Origin: Bacteroidota bacterium
GTDB taxonomy: Bacteria; Bacteroidota; Bacteroidia; Bacteroidales; F082
Assembly (NCBI GenBank): GCA_018830105.1
Contig: JAHJTC010000004.1
Span: 310,001 to 374,000 of the forward strand
Reading direction: 5' to 3'
Length of the DNA stretch: 64,000 bases
Positions 35,450 to 43,647 of this stretch are shown here, piece by piece (position 1 is the stretch's first letter; the number at the start of each line of letters is the position of its first letter). The position numbers were made by a program, and so were the translations under genes. Below the pieces are notes generated by a model. The model worked only from the letters and a program-made list of their open reading frames with translations. It was not told where the DNA came from and did not search any database.

Positions 35450-36625
35450 ATGGAAACTTTAACGAACAATTCTACCTTAAGGAAAACGGATTTAATATTT
35501 GGACGCGAGCACGACACGCTATCCTTACTCAAGGAGGCTTTGCAACGCGAAAAGGATGAGATCATCAACGAGCTTATCGAATCAGGGCTGCGTGGAAGAG
35601 GTGGTGCAGGATTTCCCACTGGATTGAAGTGGAAGTTTGCAAAATCAGCGCCGGGAAACGAAAAATACATCGTTTGCAATGCAGATGAAGGCGAGCCGGG
35701 TACTTTCAAAGATCGCATCATCCTTGAAAAGGCTGCAGATAAGGTTTTTGCAGGCATGGCACTGGGCGGATATGTTACCGGAGCGCGTCATGGAATAATT
35801 TATTTGCGTGGCGAATACAGCTGGATGCGGAATTCATTGTTGCTGAAAATTGATGACATGAATACGGCATTCAAGCAGTTAGGACTTGATTTTATCCTGG
35901 AAATAAGGATGGGTAGCGGAGCCTATGTTTGTGGCGAAGAAACAGCACTTATTGAATCAATGGAAGGCAAACGGGGCGAACCGCGCAATAAACCGCCATT
36001 TCCTGTTGCAAAAGGATTTAACAATAAACCAACGATTGTAAACAATGTGGAAACACTGGTATATGCGCTACTTATCAGTCATTTAGGTGCAGCAGCTTTT
36101 GCCGCTTTCGGTACCGAACAATCAGCGGGCACTAAACTGTTTTCTGTTTCAGGCGACACCCCACAAGCGGGTGTTTATGAATTAGAGCTGGGTATGAAAT
36201 TATCTGATTTTGTTGCTGAATTTGGCGATGGAGATACCAAAGCAGTTCAAGTGGGAGGAGCATCAGGCTTTTGTGTTCCCCGGCGCAAGTTCGACCAAAC
36301 GATTATTGGTTTTGAAGGCATACCGACTGGTGGATCTATGATGTTGTTCAATAGTCACCGTTCGATGTACCATGTATTACATAACTACCTGGAGTTTTTT
36401 GTTGAAGAGTCTTGTGGCCAATGCTCACCCTGCCGCGTTGGCTGTCAGCAATTACTTTTAGGCATCGAAGCCATCAAGGCACGAAAAAAGCCTGCATCCT
36501 ATTTAAAAGAACTGATTAGAATTGCTGATACGATGAGGTTAGCCTCTAAATGTGGTCTGGGTCAGTCTGTTGGCAATGCCTTCGATTCAATTGTTGAAGA
36601 GTTTAAGGAAGAAATTATTTACTAA
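35450..36625 (+). CDS. hydB: NuoF/HydB-like flavoprotein subunit of NADH-linked hydrogenase
   Basis: 391 residues. FMN and NADH site motifs are intact (GLRGRGGAGFPTGLKW, CNADEGEPGTFKDR, GSGAYVCGEETAL, GVYELELG). The [4Fe-4S] site is ESCGQCSPCRVGC with the fourth ligand in KCGLGQS. It lacks both the N-terminal [2Fe-2S] domain and the C-terminal double [4Fe-4S] domain seen in bifurcating HydB/HndC proteins of about 500-620 residues. That minimal form fits simple NADH-to-hydrogenase electron transfer rather than bifurcation with ferredoxin. It is the second gene of the operon, 14 bases from hydA. Confidence 0.93.
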   Translation: METLTNNSTLRKTDLIFGREHDTLSLLKEALQREKDEIINELIESGLRGRGGAGFPTGLKWKFAKSAPGNEKYIVCNADEGEPGTFKDRIILEKAADKVFAGMALGGYVTGARHGIIYLRGEYSWMRNSLLLKIDDMNTAFKQLGLDFILEIRMGSGAYVCGEETALIESMEGKRGEPRNKPPFPVAKGFNNKPTIVNNVETLVYALLISHLGAAAFAAFGTEQSAGTKLFSVSGDTPQAGVYELELGMKLSDFVAEFGDGDTKAVQVGGASGFCVPRRKFDQTIIGFEGIPTGGSMMLFNSHRSMYHVLHNYLEFFVEESCGQCSPCRVGCQQLLLGIEAIKARKKPASYLKELIRIADTMRLASKCGLGQSVGNAFDSIVEEFKEEIIY

Positions 36626-36639
36626 AAAAATATTGTCTG

Positions 36640-38427
36640 ATGCAAAATATTCGTCTCACAATCAATTCTATTCCGGTAGAAATTGAAGCAGGAAAAACTA
36701 TTCTTGATGCCGCAAAAAAGGCGGGCATTTCAATCCCAACATTATGTCATCATCCCGATCTGTGTGTTGCAGGAAATTGCCGTGTGTGTGTTGTGGAACA
36801 GCTTGGTGCACGTACTTTACAGGCTTCCTGTGCTGTGCCAGTTTCCGAAGGCATGGAAATTAGTACAAATAGTGCGAAGGTTCAACGGGCTCGCCGCGAT
36901 ATTCTGGAGCTTTTGTTGTCCGAACATCGTTCCGACTGTGTTAATTGTTATAAAAATAACCAGTGTGAATTGCAGGAGCTCGCAGCCAAATATGTCTTCA
37001 GTTCCTCAGAACTTATTCCTCTGCCGGCATTACAGCATTATAGCATTGATGCTTCATCTTCATCAATTATAAAAGACGACAGCAAATGTATCCGTTGTCA
37101 GCGTTGTGTGCGCACATGCAGTCAGTTACAGCATATTTCTGCTTTGGCAGTTGCAAACAAAGGCAGCGAACAAAAGATTTCTGCATTCATGGACAAGCCA
37201 ATGGCGAATGTGGTATGCACCAATTGTGGTCAGTGCGTGAATAGATGTCCAACCGGTGCACTTACAGAGCGAAATTATATCACGGAAGTAATGCATGCCT
37301 TACATGACAAAAACAAACATGTAGTCGTGCAAACAGCTCCGGCAGTGCGTATCGCGCTGGGCGAAGGCCTTGGTTTTGCGCCTGGTGAACGTGTTACAGG
37401 AAAAATGGTGGCTGCACTCAAGCAACTTGGCTTTGATGCTGTGCTGGACACAGATTTTACGGCTGACCTCACCATTATGGAAGAGGGAACCGAGTTGCTA
37501 ACGCGGCTTAAAAAAGTGCTGGTTGATGGCGACACCCAAAGCGCGCTGCCAATGACAACCTCTTGTTCACCGGGATGGATAAAATTTATTGAACACAAGT
37601 TTCCGGAATTTTTACCAAATGTATCTACTTGTAAATCACCACAACAGATGTTTGGCGCTTTAGCCAAAACCTATTATGCACAGAAACGTAAACTGGATCC
37701 TGCCAATATCGTGTCTGTTTCTGTTATGCCATGCACAGCAAAGAAATATGAGGCCGACAGACCAGAAATGCGCGATAGTGGTTTCAAGGATGTAGATTAT
37801 GTGTTGACAACACGTGAGTTAGCACGGATGATAAAAATGGCCGGTATCGATTTCTCTGCGCTGGCAGATCTGTCCTACGACAGCATTATGGGAACAAGTA
37901 CTGGTGCAGCAGTTATTTTTGGTGCAACGGGAGGCGTTATGGAAGCCGCCTTGCGCACGGCTTATGAAATAATTACAGGTCGTGAGGTTCCTTTTGAGAA
38001 TCTGAATATTCAGCCAGCCCGCGGAATGGAAGGCGTACGTGAAGCAGCAGTAAAAATTGAAGGTTGTGAGGATAACTGGAAATTCTTGGAAGGAGCTGTA
38101 TTAAAAGTCGCTATAGCACATGGACTTACCAATGCCTATAAAGTAATGCAGGCAGTGAAAGAAGGTCGCGCTGACTATCATTTTATTGAGGTAATGGCTT
38201 GTCCCGGAGGCTGTTTGGGAGGCGGGGGACAACCCATGCCAACCTCTGCTGAAATAAGACAGAAAAGGGCAGAGGCTATTTATGCTGAGGATGCCGGTAT
38301 GCCTTTGCGCAAATCGCACCAAAATCCCGAGATACTTGCAATTTATGATGAGTTTTTGGAAAAACCGCTAGGGCATCAATCGCATAAGCTTTTGCATACC
38401 GTGTATGTTGAACGTGACTGGAATTAG
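36640..38427 (+). CDS. hydA: [FeFe] hydrogenase catalytic subunit
   Basis: 595 residues, cytoplasmic. Cluster domains in order: ferredoxin-type [2Fe-2S] (Cys36, 47, 50, 64), His/Cys [4Fe-4S] (His96, Cys100, 103, 109), two [4Fe-4S] (CIRCQRC...C, about 150-160; CTNCGQC...C, about 193-203), then the H-cluster domain: L1 TSCSPGW (307-313), L2 MPCTAKKYE (363-371), L3 EVMACPGGCLGGGGQP (517-532). L1 has Ser where many hydrogenases have a second cysteine; I recall HndD-type enzymes with the same motif. It should reduce protons or oxidise H2 with NAD(H) through HydBC. The HydEFG maturases are not in the window. Confidence 0.95.
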   Translation: MQNIRLTINSIPVEIEAGKTILDAAKKAGISIPTLCHHPDLCVAGNCRVCVVEQLGARTLQASCAVPVSEGMEISTNSAKVQRARRDILELLLSEHRSDCVNCYKNNQCELQELAAKYVFSSSELIPLPALQHYSIDASSSSIIKDDSKCIRCQRCVRTCSQLQHISALAVANKGSEQKISAFMDKPMANVVCTNCGQCVNRCPTGALTERNYITEVMHALHDKNKHVVVQTAPAVRIALGEGLGFAPGERVTGKMVAALKQLGFDAVLDTDFTADLTIMEEGTELLTRLKKVLVDGDTQSALPMTTSCSPGWIKFIEHKFPEFLPNVSTCKSPQQMFGALAKTYYAQKRKLDPANIVSVSVMPCTAKKYEADRPEMRDSGFKDVDYVLTTRELARMIKMAGIDFSALADLSYDSIMGTSTGAAVIFGATGGVMEAALRTAYEIITGREVPFENLNIQPARGMEGVREAAVKIEGCEDNWKFLEGAVLKVAIAHGLTNAYKVMQAVKEGRADYHFIEVMACPGGCLGGGGQPMPTSAEIRQKRAEAIYAEDAGMPLRKSHQNPEILAIYDEFLEKPLGHQSHKLLHTVYVERDWN

Positions 38428-38515
38428 TGTTAATTCCTTTGCTATTTGTTGGCGGTACTGGCTTTAAGTTGTATAGTGTAAATGGAAAATTTGAATTTGA
38501 AATTCTATTGTTTAT

Positions 38516-38533
38516 TTATTAACAGGTAAACAA
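38516..38533. promoter_or_regulatory. Rex-like operator upstream of the degenerate rex
   Basis: TTATTAA-CAGG-TAAACAA differs from TTGTTAA-N4-TTAACAA at two positions. It ends 7 bases before the -7 element at 38541, so a bound repressor would block this promoter; autoregulation, or control by the canonical Rex at 62199, is implied. Confidence 0.5.
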
Positions 38534-38540
38534 ATTCACG

Positions 38541-38548
38541 TATTTTTG
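38541..38548 (+). promoter_or_regulatory. -7 element of the degenerate rex gene
   Basis: TATTTTTG (TAnnTTTG) places the transcription start near 38555, downstream of a TTG at 38546 and upstream of the ATG at 38567; this decides the start codon. Confidence 0.55.
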
Positions 38549-38566
38549 CGGCATAAAGTTAGTCTT

Positions 38567-39202
38567 ATGCCAATAATCGGAGATTTGTCAGGGAAAGTTG
38601 TAGAACGTTTGAGCCAGTACCGCCAACTTTTATTAAAATACCGTTATACAAGCGGCCCACATATTAACTCTTCTGATTTATCCCGATTAACAGGCGCCAC
38701 ACAGGAATCGGTTCGTCGCGATTTGATGTTGATTGGTTGTCAATCCTCCAATATTCGCAAAGGATATCAGGTGCAGGATATGATTGACAGTATCAATGCC
38801 GTATTGGATCCCTATGATAAATGCCGGATGGCTTTGGTGGGTGATAATGATGCGTTTACTGAAACGCTTTTGTATGAATATGAGAATGAGTTGATCAGAC
38901 TGGTTGCCATCTTCGATTTTGAAGCTCTGGGTAATGGCATTAAACGCGGGGATCTGAATCGCTTTCATTTCGGGAAGATAAATGAAGGGATCAAAAATCT
39001 AAAAGTCAACCTTGTAATTTTGAATGTTCCTGGTGCTTTTACCCGCCAAACAGCCGATATCATTGTCCAATCAGGAGTACGGGGAATTGTTAATATGAGC
39101 CCTGTAAAGCTTGATATTCCTGGTGTTTATATCGAGAATATCAATATCATCACGTCCATTGAGAAGGCTACTTTTTTTATGAAGTGGCGGCAGTATGTAT
39201 AG
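38567..39202 (+). CDS. Rex-family repressor with degenerate NAD-binding motif
   Basis: 211 residues from ATG 38567. The N-terminal winged helix-turn-helix is well conserved (VVERLSQYRQLLLKY, HINSSDLSRLTG, ESVRRDLMLIG), so it should recognise Rex operators. In the Rossmann domain the GxGxxG loop reads G92-DNDAF97, losing the later glycines, and the usual FDTNPDKIG region is also altered. The C-terminal dimer swap region is recognisable (NINIITSIEKATFFMKW). It may bind DNA without sensing NADH or sense another ligand. It sits 139 bases after hydA and has a Rex-like box in its own promoter; a canonical Rex is encoded at 62199. Confidence 0.85.
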   Translation: MPIIGDLSGKVVERLSQYRQLLLKYRYTSGPHINSSDLSRLTGATQESVRRDLMLIGCQSSNIRKGYQVQDMIDSINAVLDPYDKCRMALVGDNDAFTETLLYEYENELIRLVAIFDFEALGNGIKRGDLNRFHFGKINEGIKNLKVNLVILNVPGAFTRQTADIIVQSGVRGIVNMSPVKLDIPGVYIENINIITSIEKATFFMKWRQYV

Positions 39203-39207
39203 ATTTT

Positions 39208-39837
39208 CTATAAAAATCCCAGCCCAATTGGTTTTCGAAGCATCCACCCGGTAATGCTATAACGCTCAATATGAGTTGTTAACACCTCATGTTCGATTTG
39301 GTCGCTCAAAAAACAAACAAAGGTTCCGGCTTTGGGCTCAACAATTACCGGTTCTTTAGGGTTACGATAGATTACCAGCTCTCCACCCATGCCAGCTTGC
39401 CAATCAGGGGTAAGGTAGAGAACGACGGACAAAACCCTGTTGCTTCTGTCGTTGAACTGATCAAGATGTCGTTGGTAGTGTGTTCCGGGAGGATAAATTG
39501 CCATATGCATCTCCAGGTCTCTGAGTCCCAGAAATAATTCTTTATTTATGCCTTCGCGGACTTGATTCATCAGTTCAACCCATTGAATTAAAGCCTTTTC
39601 CTGTGGATGGCGGCTAATCCAGTAAATTGAATCACCCCTTATTTCGCGATTCAACTGGAAACTGGTACCGGTGCCAATTCCGGCTCGCCTAAATGCATCG
39701 CTGTCACGGTTTTGGCGTGTTATGTTCAGCAAAGCGCTTGCCAGCTCTTCAGTGAGGAAATCCGGCTGAGCAAACCAGCCCTCATCGGCCAATGCATCAG
39801 CAATTTGCTGCATTTTAGCCAGATCTATGTTTACCAT
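39208..39837 (-). CDS. 2-oxoglutarate/Fe(II)-dependent oxygenase (prolyl hydroxylase-like)
   Basis: About 209 residues from ATG 39837 (MVNIDLAKMQQIADAL); an upstream ATG at 39879 would add an unlikely hydrophobic stretch. The double-stranded beta-helix core shows the iron motif HLD (YQRHLDQFND), distal His (DQIEHEVL) and the 2-oxoglutarate Arg (ERYSITGWMLR), with VLYLTPDWQAGMGGELVIY between. It resembles the SM-20/PHD-type bacterial hydroxylases. It needs O2, which is notable between hydrogenase and anaerobic respiration genes; it might be an oxygen-linked modifier. The substrate is unknown. It is convergent with the Rex-like gene (5-base gap). Confidence 0.88.
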   Translation of the reverse strand: MVNIDLAKMQQIADALADEGWFAQPDFLTEELASALLNITRQNRDSDAFRRAGIGTGTSFQLNREIRGDSIYWISRHPQEKALIQWVELMNQVREGINKELFLGLRDLEMHMAIYPPGTHYQRHLDQFNDRSNRVLSVVLYLTPDWQAGMGGELVIYRNPKEPVIVEPKAGTFVCFLSDQIEHEVLTTHIERYSITGWMLRKPIGLGFL

Positions 39838-39953
39838 AATTTCAAGGAAAGTGGCTACAAAAATACTGCAAGCCGGCATAGCTTTTAACTACTTGGAAAA
39901 ATAAAATTTTTATAGGAATATGAAGCGAAAAAAATATGGGTATATTCGTTCAA

Positions 39954-40655
39954 TTAGCCGTGCATACTAATCTTGCTAAGCTTTTCAAGATCCAGAATTT
40001 CTACAAATTCACTATTAATCTCAAGTAATCCATCATTTTTAAACTTGGTAAGAATTCGTGCAATACTTTCGATCGACATGCCCGAGAGTTCAGCAAATTC
40101 TTTTCGACTCAACTGAAGGGGGAATTTCTGTAATTTATAAATTCTGTTGGCTAAACAAAGAATCACATCTGCAAGGCGGCCATAAGTTTGTTTTTTGGTG
40201 AGGCAATAAAACCTGCCGTTGGTAATAATACTTTGTTCAGCCAAAAGGCTGATTATTTTTGTTGCAAAACCTGAATTTTGATTGATCAGTTGTTTAAAAG
40301 CACTGATTTCGATCAAACTAACCTGCGTATCTATATATGCCTGTGTGCTGTGATGAAAAACAGCGTTACCTTCAAAGAGCGTAGAAAGCCCGATAATATT
40401 TACAGGTGAGAAAATTTGCAGAATAAGATTATCTGTTTTGCCTTCAATATAGGTCTTAACCAATCCCTGGTTTAAAATCATTACATGGGATGCGAACGCA
40501 CCTTGTTTGGTTAAAACTTCACCTTTTTGGTAAAAAACCTGTACAGTTTTAGATTCTAAAAAAGCCTTTTGTTCATCATTTAACAATTCAATACACTCAA
40601 GTGTATTGGTGCCGATTGCGCAACTGTTCCGTATAATGTCTTGATTTGAATTCAT
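39954..40655 (-). CDS. Crp/Fnr-family transcriptional regulator
   Basis: 233 residues: a cyclic nucleotide-binding-like domain (about 30-150), a dimer helix and a C-terminal helix-turn-helix (LSRKEFAELSGMSIESIARILTKF). The recognition helix ESIAR is close to the E-x-x-S-R of Fnr, which reads TTGAT half-sites, and a perfect such site lies at 40714-40727. Cysteines near the N-terminus (Cys12, Cys21) do not clearly match the four-cysteine [4Fe-4S] pattern of E. coli Fnr, so the signal may differ. It is divergent from the cytochrome operon and probably controls both. Confidence 0.88.
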   Translation of the reverse strand: MNSNQDIIRNSCAIGTNTLECIELLNDEQKAFLESKTVQVFYQKGEVLTKQGAFASHVMILNQGLVKTYIEGKTDNLILQIFSPVNIIGLSTLFEGNAVFHHSTQAYIDTQVSLIEISAFKQLINQNSGFATKIISLLAEQSIITNGRFYCLTKKQTYGRLADVILCLANRIYKLQKFPLQLSRKEFAELSGMSIESIARILTKFKNDGLLEINSEFVEILDLEKLSKISMHG

Positions 40656-40683
40656 TTATAAATCCTTGCTAATATCTTGACGG

Positions 40684-40691
40684 CAAATATA
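40684..40691 (-). promoter_or_regulatory. -7 element of the Crp/Fnr regulator gene
   Basis: The minus strand reads TATATTTG (TAnnTTTG), about 29 bases upstream of the start at 40655. The Fnr box at 40714-40727 is then centred about 43 bases upstream of the predicted transcription start, the usual position for activation. Confidence 0.5.
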
Positions 40692-40713
40692 CTGCTTTAC
40701 AACAAACGTATTG

Positions 40714-40727
40714 TTGATTTAAATCAA
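40714..40727. promoter_or_regulatory. Perfect Fnr/Crp-type operator
   Basis: TTGATTTAAATCAA is an exact match to TTGAT-N4-ATCAA and a perfect palindrome. It lies between the divergent regulator and cytochrome operon: about -43 from the regulator's predicted start of transcription and about -98 from that of the cytochrome operon. Confidence 0.85.
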
Positions 40728-40804
40728 ATACTTTAAAGGCTAGTTTGTTTCAACAGCTTGACGAGCTTGTTGTGAGAAAGTTAAGAGAATGTTAACTGAC
40801 CAAG

Positions 40805-40812
40805 TACTTTTG
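40805..40812 (+). promoter_or_regulatory. -7 element of the cytochrome/rhodanese operon
   Basis: TACTTTTG (TAnnTTTG) with no good -33 TTG in register, as expected for an activator-dependent promoter. The predicted start of transcription is near 40819, inside the adjacent Rex-like box. Confidence 0.6.
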
Positions 40813-40830
40813 TTGTGAACCTTTTAACAA
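40813..40830. promoter_or_regulatory. Rex-like operator at the transcription start of the cytochrome operon
   Basis: TTGTGAA-CCTT-TTAACAA is a full match to the Rex consensus (both half-site variants) and directly follows the -7 element, ending 6 bases before the ATG at 40837. A bound Rex would block transcription until NADH rises. Confidence 0.72.
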
Positions 40831-40836
40831 TGCGCA

Positions 40837-42435
40837 ATGATGAAAACTGTACTTGAAAAAATCACTACCTTTTTTGTGGTACTTATCTTGCCAGCACTGG
40901 TTATTTATTTAACAGTATATTTTGGTTTAAAGCGGGAAACGCCTGAAATTCTTGAATATACCAATAAATCAGAACAGATAATCAGTGTTGACCACAGCGA
41001 ATTCGAAATCCTTCAGCAGGATTTTGTAGATCCACGTGATGTAACGGCTGCGTGCTTAAGCTGCCACAATAAACGGGATGATGAATTAATGCAAAGCAGT
41101 CACTGGCTTTGGGAGCGTGAAGCTTATATTCCCGGCAGGGGTGAAGTGAAGATCGGAAAGATCAACCTGATCAATAACTTCTGTACCGGGGCTCCGGGCA
41201 ATAATGGCTCCTGTATGCGTTGCCACATCGGCTACGGCTGGGAAGACAAGAGCTTTGACTTCGACAACCCGAATAATATCGACTGTTTGGTTTGTCACGA
41301 CAAAACCGACACCTATTTTAAACAAAAGGGACAAGCAGGAATGCCGGCCACGGAAGAAACAGCCAATGCCGAGTATGCCGTTCCGGATTATAATTATGTG
41401 TCGCAAAACGTTGGCATACCTGATCGTGACAACTGCGGAATATGTCACTTCTACGGAGGCGGTGGTAACAATGTAAAGCATGGCGATCTGGAAGAAGCTA
41501 TGTTCCGTGGCGATCGCAACCTGGATGTGCATATGGGCATTGATGGAAAAGATATGACCTGCGTTGACTGCCATGAAACACAAAATCACAATATCAAAGG
41601 ACGTGCTTATTCTGTATCCTCAGAAAACACCAATCGCATCAATTGCGAACAATGCCATACCGATAAACCGCACAACGACCGTGTGATTGATTACCACAGC
41701 CATAAAGTTGCCTGCCAAACCTGTCATATACCTGTTTATGCCAAAAAGAATGCCACTTCACTTTGGTGGGACTGGTCGCTTGCCGGACAAAAAGATGAAA
41801 ACGGCAATGCCTTTAAGGAATATGATGCCGATCACAACTACAGCTACCTGTCTATTAAAGGACGTTTTGTTTTTGATAACATGGTTGAACCTGAATATTA
41901 TTGGTTCAATGGTACTGTGGATCACTATCTGATTGATGACACCATCACTGAATTCCCGGTGAAGATTAATACTTTATTTGGCGACTACAATGATTCTACG
42001 GCAAAAATTTGGCCTGTAAAAGTTCATCGTGGCCGCCAACCCTACGATCCTGTTAATAAGGGATTACTTTCAGTAAACTTATGGGGTCCCGAAAAGGGCG
42101 ACGGCGCTTTCTGGAACGATCTCGATTGGGATGTTGCCATACAGCAAGGCATGGATTATTGGGGAAGAGATTACAGCGGACAATACGATTTTGTTGAAAC
42201 CGAAGCTTTCTGGCCTTTGAACCACCAGGTTTCGCCTAAAGAAGAAGTGTTGGGCTGCACCGATTGTCACAGCAGAAACAACAGCCGTATTGCCTCGCTC
42301 AACGACTTTTATCTGCCTGGCAGAGACTATGACAAAGCTGTTGATTACAGTGGTTTTGCGCTAATTTTCCTGTCGCTGTTTGGCATCAGTATTCACACCA
42401 TACTCCGTATTGTAGCACCTTTTAAATTTAAATAA
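40837..42435 (+). CDS. Octaheme c-type cytochrome (tetrathionate reductase family-like)
   Basis: 532 residues. N-terminal membrane segment (about 11-30), probably an uncleaved anchor, and a second hydrophobic segment at the C-terminus (about 503-525). Eight CxxCH haem motifs start at residues 73, 126, 150, 200, 242, 270, 293 and 474. Spacing, the CLVCHDKTDTYFKQ stretch and the separated eighth haem resemble the octaheme tetrathionate reductase family, but no CxxCK motif, the active-site haem in the Shewanella enzyme, is present. It is followed by a cytochrome b gene after 3 bases. It likely passes quinol-derived electrons to a sulfur compound or other acceptor in the periplasm. Confidence 0.88.
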   Translation: MMKTVLEKITTFFVVLILPALVIYLTVYFGLKRETPEILEYTNKSEQIISVDHSEFEILQQDFVDPRDVTAACLSCHNKRDDELMQSSHWLWEREAYIPGRGEVKIGKINLINNFCTGAPGNNGSCMRCHIGYGWEDKSFDFDNPNNIDCLVCHDKTDTYFKQKGQAGMPATEETANAEYAVPDYNYVSQNVGIPDRDNCGICHFYGGGGNNVKHGDLEEAMFRGDRNLDVHMGIDGKDMTCVDCHETQNHNIKGRAYSVSSENTNRINCEQCHTDKPHNDRVIDYHSHKVACQTCHIPVYAKKNATSLWWDWSLAGQKDENGNAFKEYDADHNYSYLSIKGRFVFDNMVEPEYYWFNGTVDHYLIDDTITEFPVKINTLFGDYNDSTAKIWPVKVHRGRQPYDPVNKGLLSVNLWGPEKGDGAFWNDLDWDVAIQQGMDYWGRDYSGQYDFVETEAFWPLNHQVSPKEEVLGCTDCHSRNNSRIASLNDFYLPGRDYDKAVDYSGFALIFLSLFGISIHTILRIVAPFKFK

Positions 42436-42438
42436 GTC

Positions 42439-43062
42439 ATGCAAAAGTTCAAATTATATACCCGATTCGAGCGCTTCTGGCACTGGACCCAGATGGCGCT
42501 GGTGATGCTGCTCATCCTTACCGGATTTGAGATTCACGGTAACTTCAGCCTTTTTGGATTTGAAAATTCTGTGCGACTACACAATTCTTCAGCCTGGGCA
42601 TTTATGGGTCTGGCGGTGGTTTCGATTCTCTTTATGCTTTTCTCCCATCAGTATGTGAATTTCATTCCTACTACCAAAAAGCTAAAAGAACAGATTCAAT
42701 ATTATACACTGGGAATTTTTCGCAAAGATCCCCATCCGACTAAAAAATCGCTTTACAATAAGCTCAATCCATTGCAGCGTCTTATTTATGCCGGATTATT
42801 GATTCTCATCTTTCCCGTACAAATCATCACTGGATTGGTGTATATGTATTACCACTATCCACAAAATCCACTTGATGCTGCCGGCCTCAAATCAGCTGCC
42901 GTAACGCATACCATTGGCGCCTTTATGGTGGTTGCTTTTATTTTGGTACATATGTATATGACCACCACAGGCCACAGTGTTTCGTCTAACATTAAAGCCA
43001 TGATTACCGGTTTTGAGAAAGAAGAGGAAGAACACAAAGCCGAAACTAAACCTAATGCTTAA
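42439..43062 (+). CDS. Membrane cytochrome b (b561/thiosulfate reductase gamma type)
   Basis: 207 residues with four membrane helices. Histidines positioned for two b haems are seen in helix 1 (RFEHW-type RFERFWHWTQM), helix 2 region (RLHNSSAW), and helix 4 (THTIGAFMVVAFILVHMYM). This family usually transfers electrons between menaquinol and periplasmic cytochromes or molybdoenzymes. It starts 3 bases after the octaheme cytochrome, so the pair likely forms a quinol dehydrogenase-cytochrome complex. A charged C-terminal tail (KEEEEHKAE) lies in the cytoplasm. Confidence 0.9.
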   Translation: MQKFKLYTRFERFWHWTQMALVMLLILTGFEIHGNFSLFGFENSVRLHNSSAWAFMGLAVVSILFMLFSHQYVNFIPTTKKLKEQIQYYTLGIFRKDPHPTKKSLYNKLNPLQRLIYAGLLILIFPVQIITGLVYMYYHYPQNPLDAAGLKSAAVTHTIGAFMVVAFILVHMYMTTTGHSVSSNIKAMITGFEKEEEEHKAETKPNA

Positions 43063-43081
43063 CCTTATAAAGTCTTTAATA

Positions 43082-43591
43082 ATGAAAAAAATCATCCTTC
43101 TACTTGCAGTGTTTTTCAGTTTGAATGCCTGCGATAAAAAACAAGATTACAGCTCTGCCGAGGCAATGGTTGATGCTGCTAAACAAAATGTTACGCTCAT
43201 CACTGCCGATGATTTGTACGAACTGATGAATGGCGAAGAGATTTACACACTCATTGATGTGCGGCAGGAAATCGAAAACTACTATGGCTATATTCCTGGT
43301 TCAGTAAATATTCCACGCGGAAGTTTGGAATTCCAGATTGGTAAGCAGGAATACTGGGATAATGCCGGATTGTATATGCCTGAAAAAGGCGAAATCATCG
43401 TGCTGTATTGCAAAAAAGGAGATCGCGGAGTTTTGGCTACTGAAACCCTCAGCAAAATGGGCTACACCAATGTAAAAGCCCTCGATGGTGGGTGGAAAGA
43501 GTGGGAGGTAAGCTATCCCGATCTGTATGAAAAAAATCTTGAAAAATTGGGAGGACATTCCTCAGAACCCGCTTCCAGCGGCGGATGTTAG
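43082..43591 (+). CDS. Rhodanese-domain lipoprotein
   Basis: 169 residues from ATG 43082, chosen because it begins the lipoprotein signal MKKIILLLAVFFSLNAC (lipobox LNAC, Cys17); longer frames extend into the cytochrome b gene. One rhodanese domain (about 45-150) with DVRQEIENYYGYIPGSVNIPRG and active-site loop CKKGDRG (Cys about 104). It should carry a persulfide in the envelope. The C-terminus ends in SSGGC, an extra cysteine that could exchange sulfur. It is third in the operon, 19 bases after cytochrome b. Confidence 0.9.
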   Translation: MKKIILLLAVFFSLNACDKKQDYSSAEAMVDAAKQNVTLITADDLYELMNGEEIYTLIDVRQEIENYYGYIPGSVNIPRGSLEFQIGKQEYWDNAGLYMPEKGEIIVLYCKKGDRGVLATETLSKMGYTNVKALDGGWKEWEVSYPDLYEKNLEKLGGHSSEPASSGGC

Positions 43592-43647
43592 CCCTCGAAT
43601 CATAAACAAAATCAAATATTTAATTAATTCACTAAAAACTATTCACA

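Noticed and set aside
34951..38427. Electron-bifurcating hydrogenase
   Set aside because: The NuoE-like subunit lacks its cluster and HydB lacks the extra cluster domains of bifurcating enzymes, so a plain NADH-linked enzyme is the better reading.
38546..38566. TTG start that would extend the Rex-like protein by seven residues
   Set aside because: The TTG is part of the -7 promoter element; the same problem affects upstream GTG/TTG starts at 23165 and 51045.
41086..41589. 167-codon minus-strand frame inside the octaheme cytochrome gene
   Set aside because: It lies wholly antisense to a gene with eight haem motifs and has no family features.
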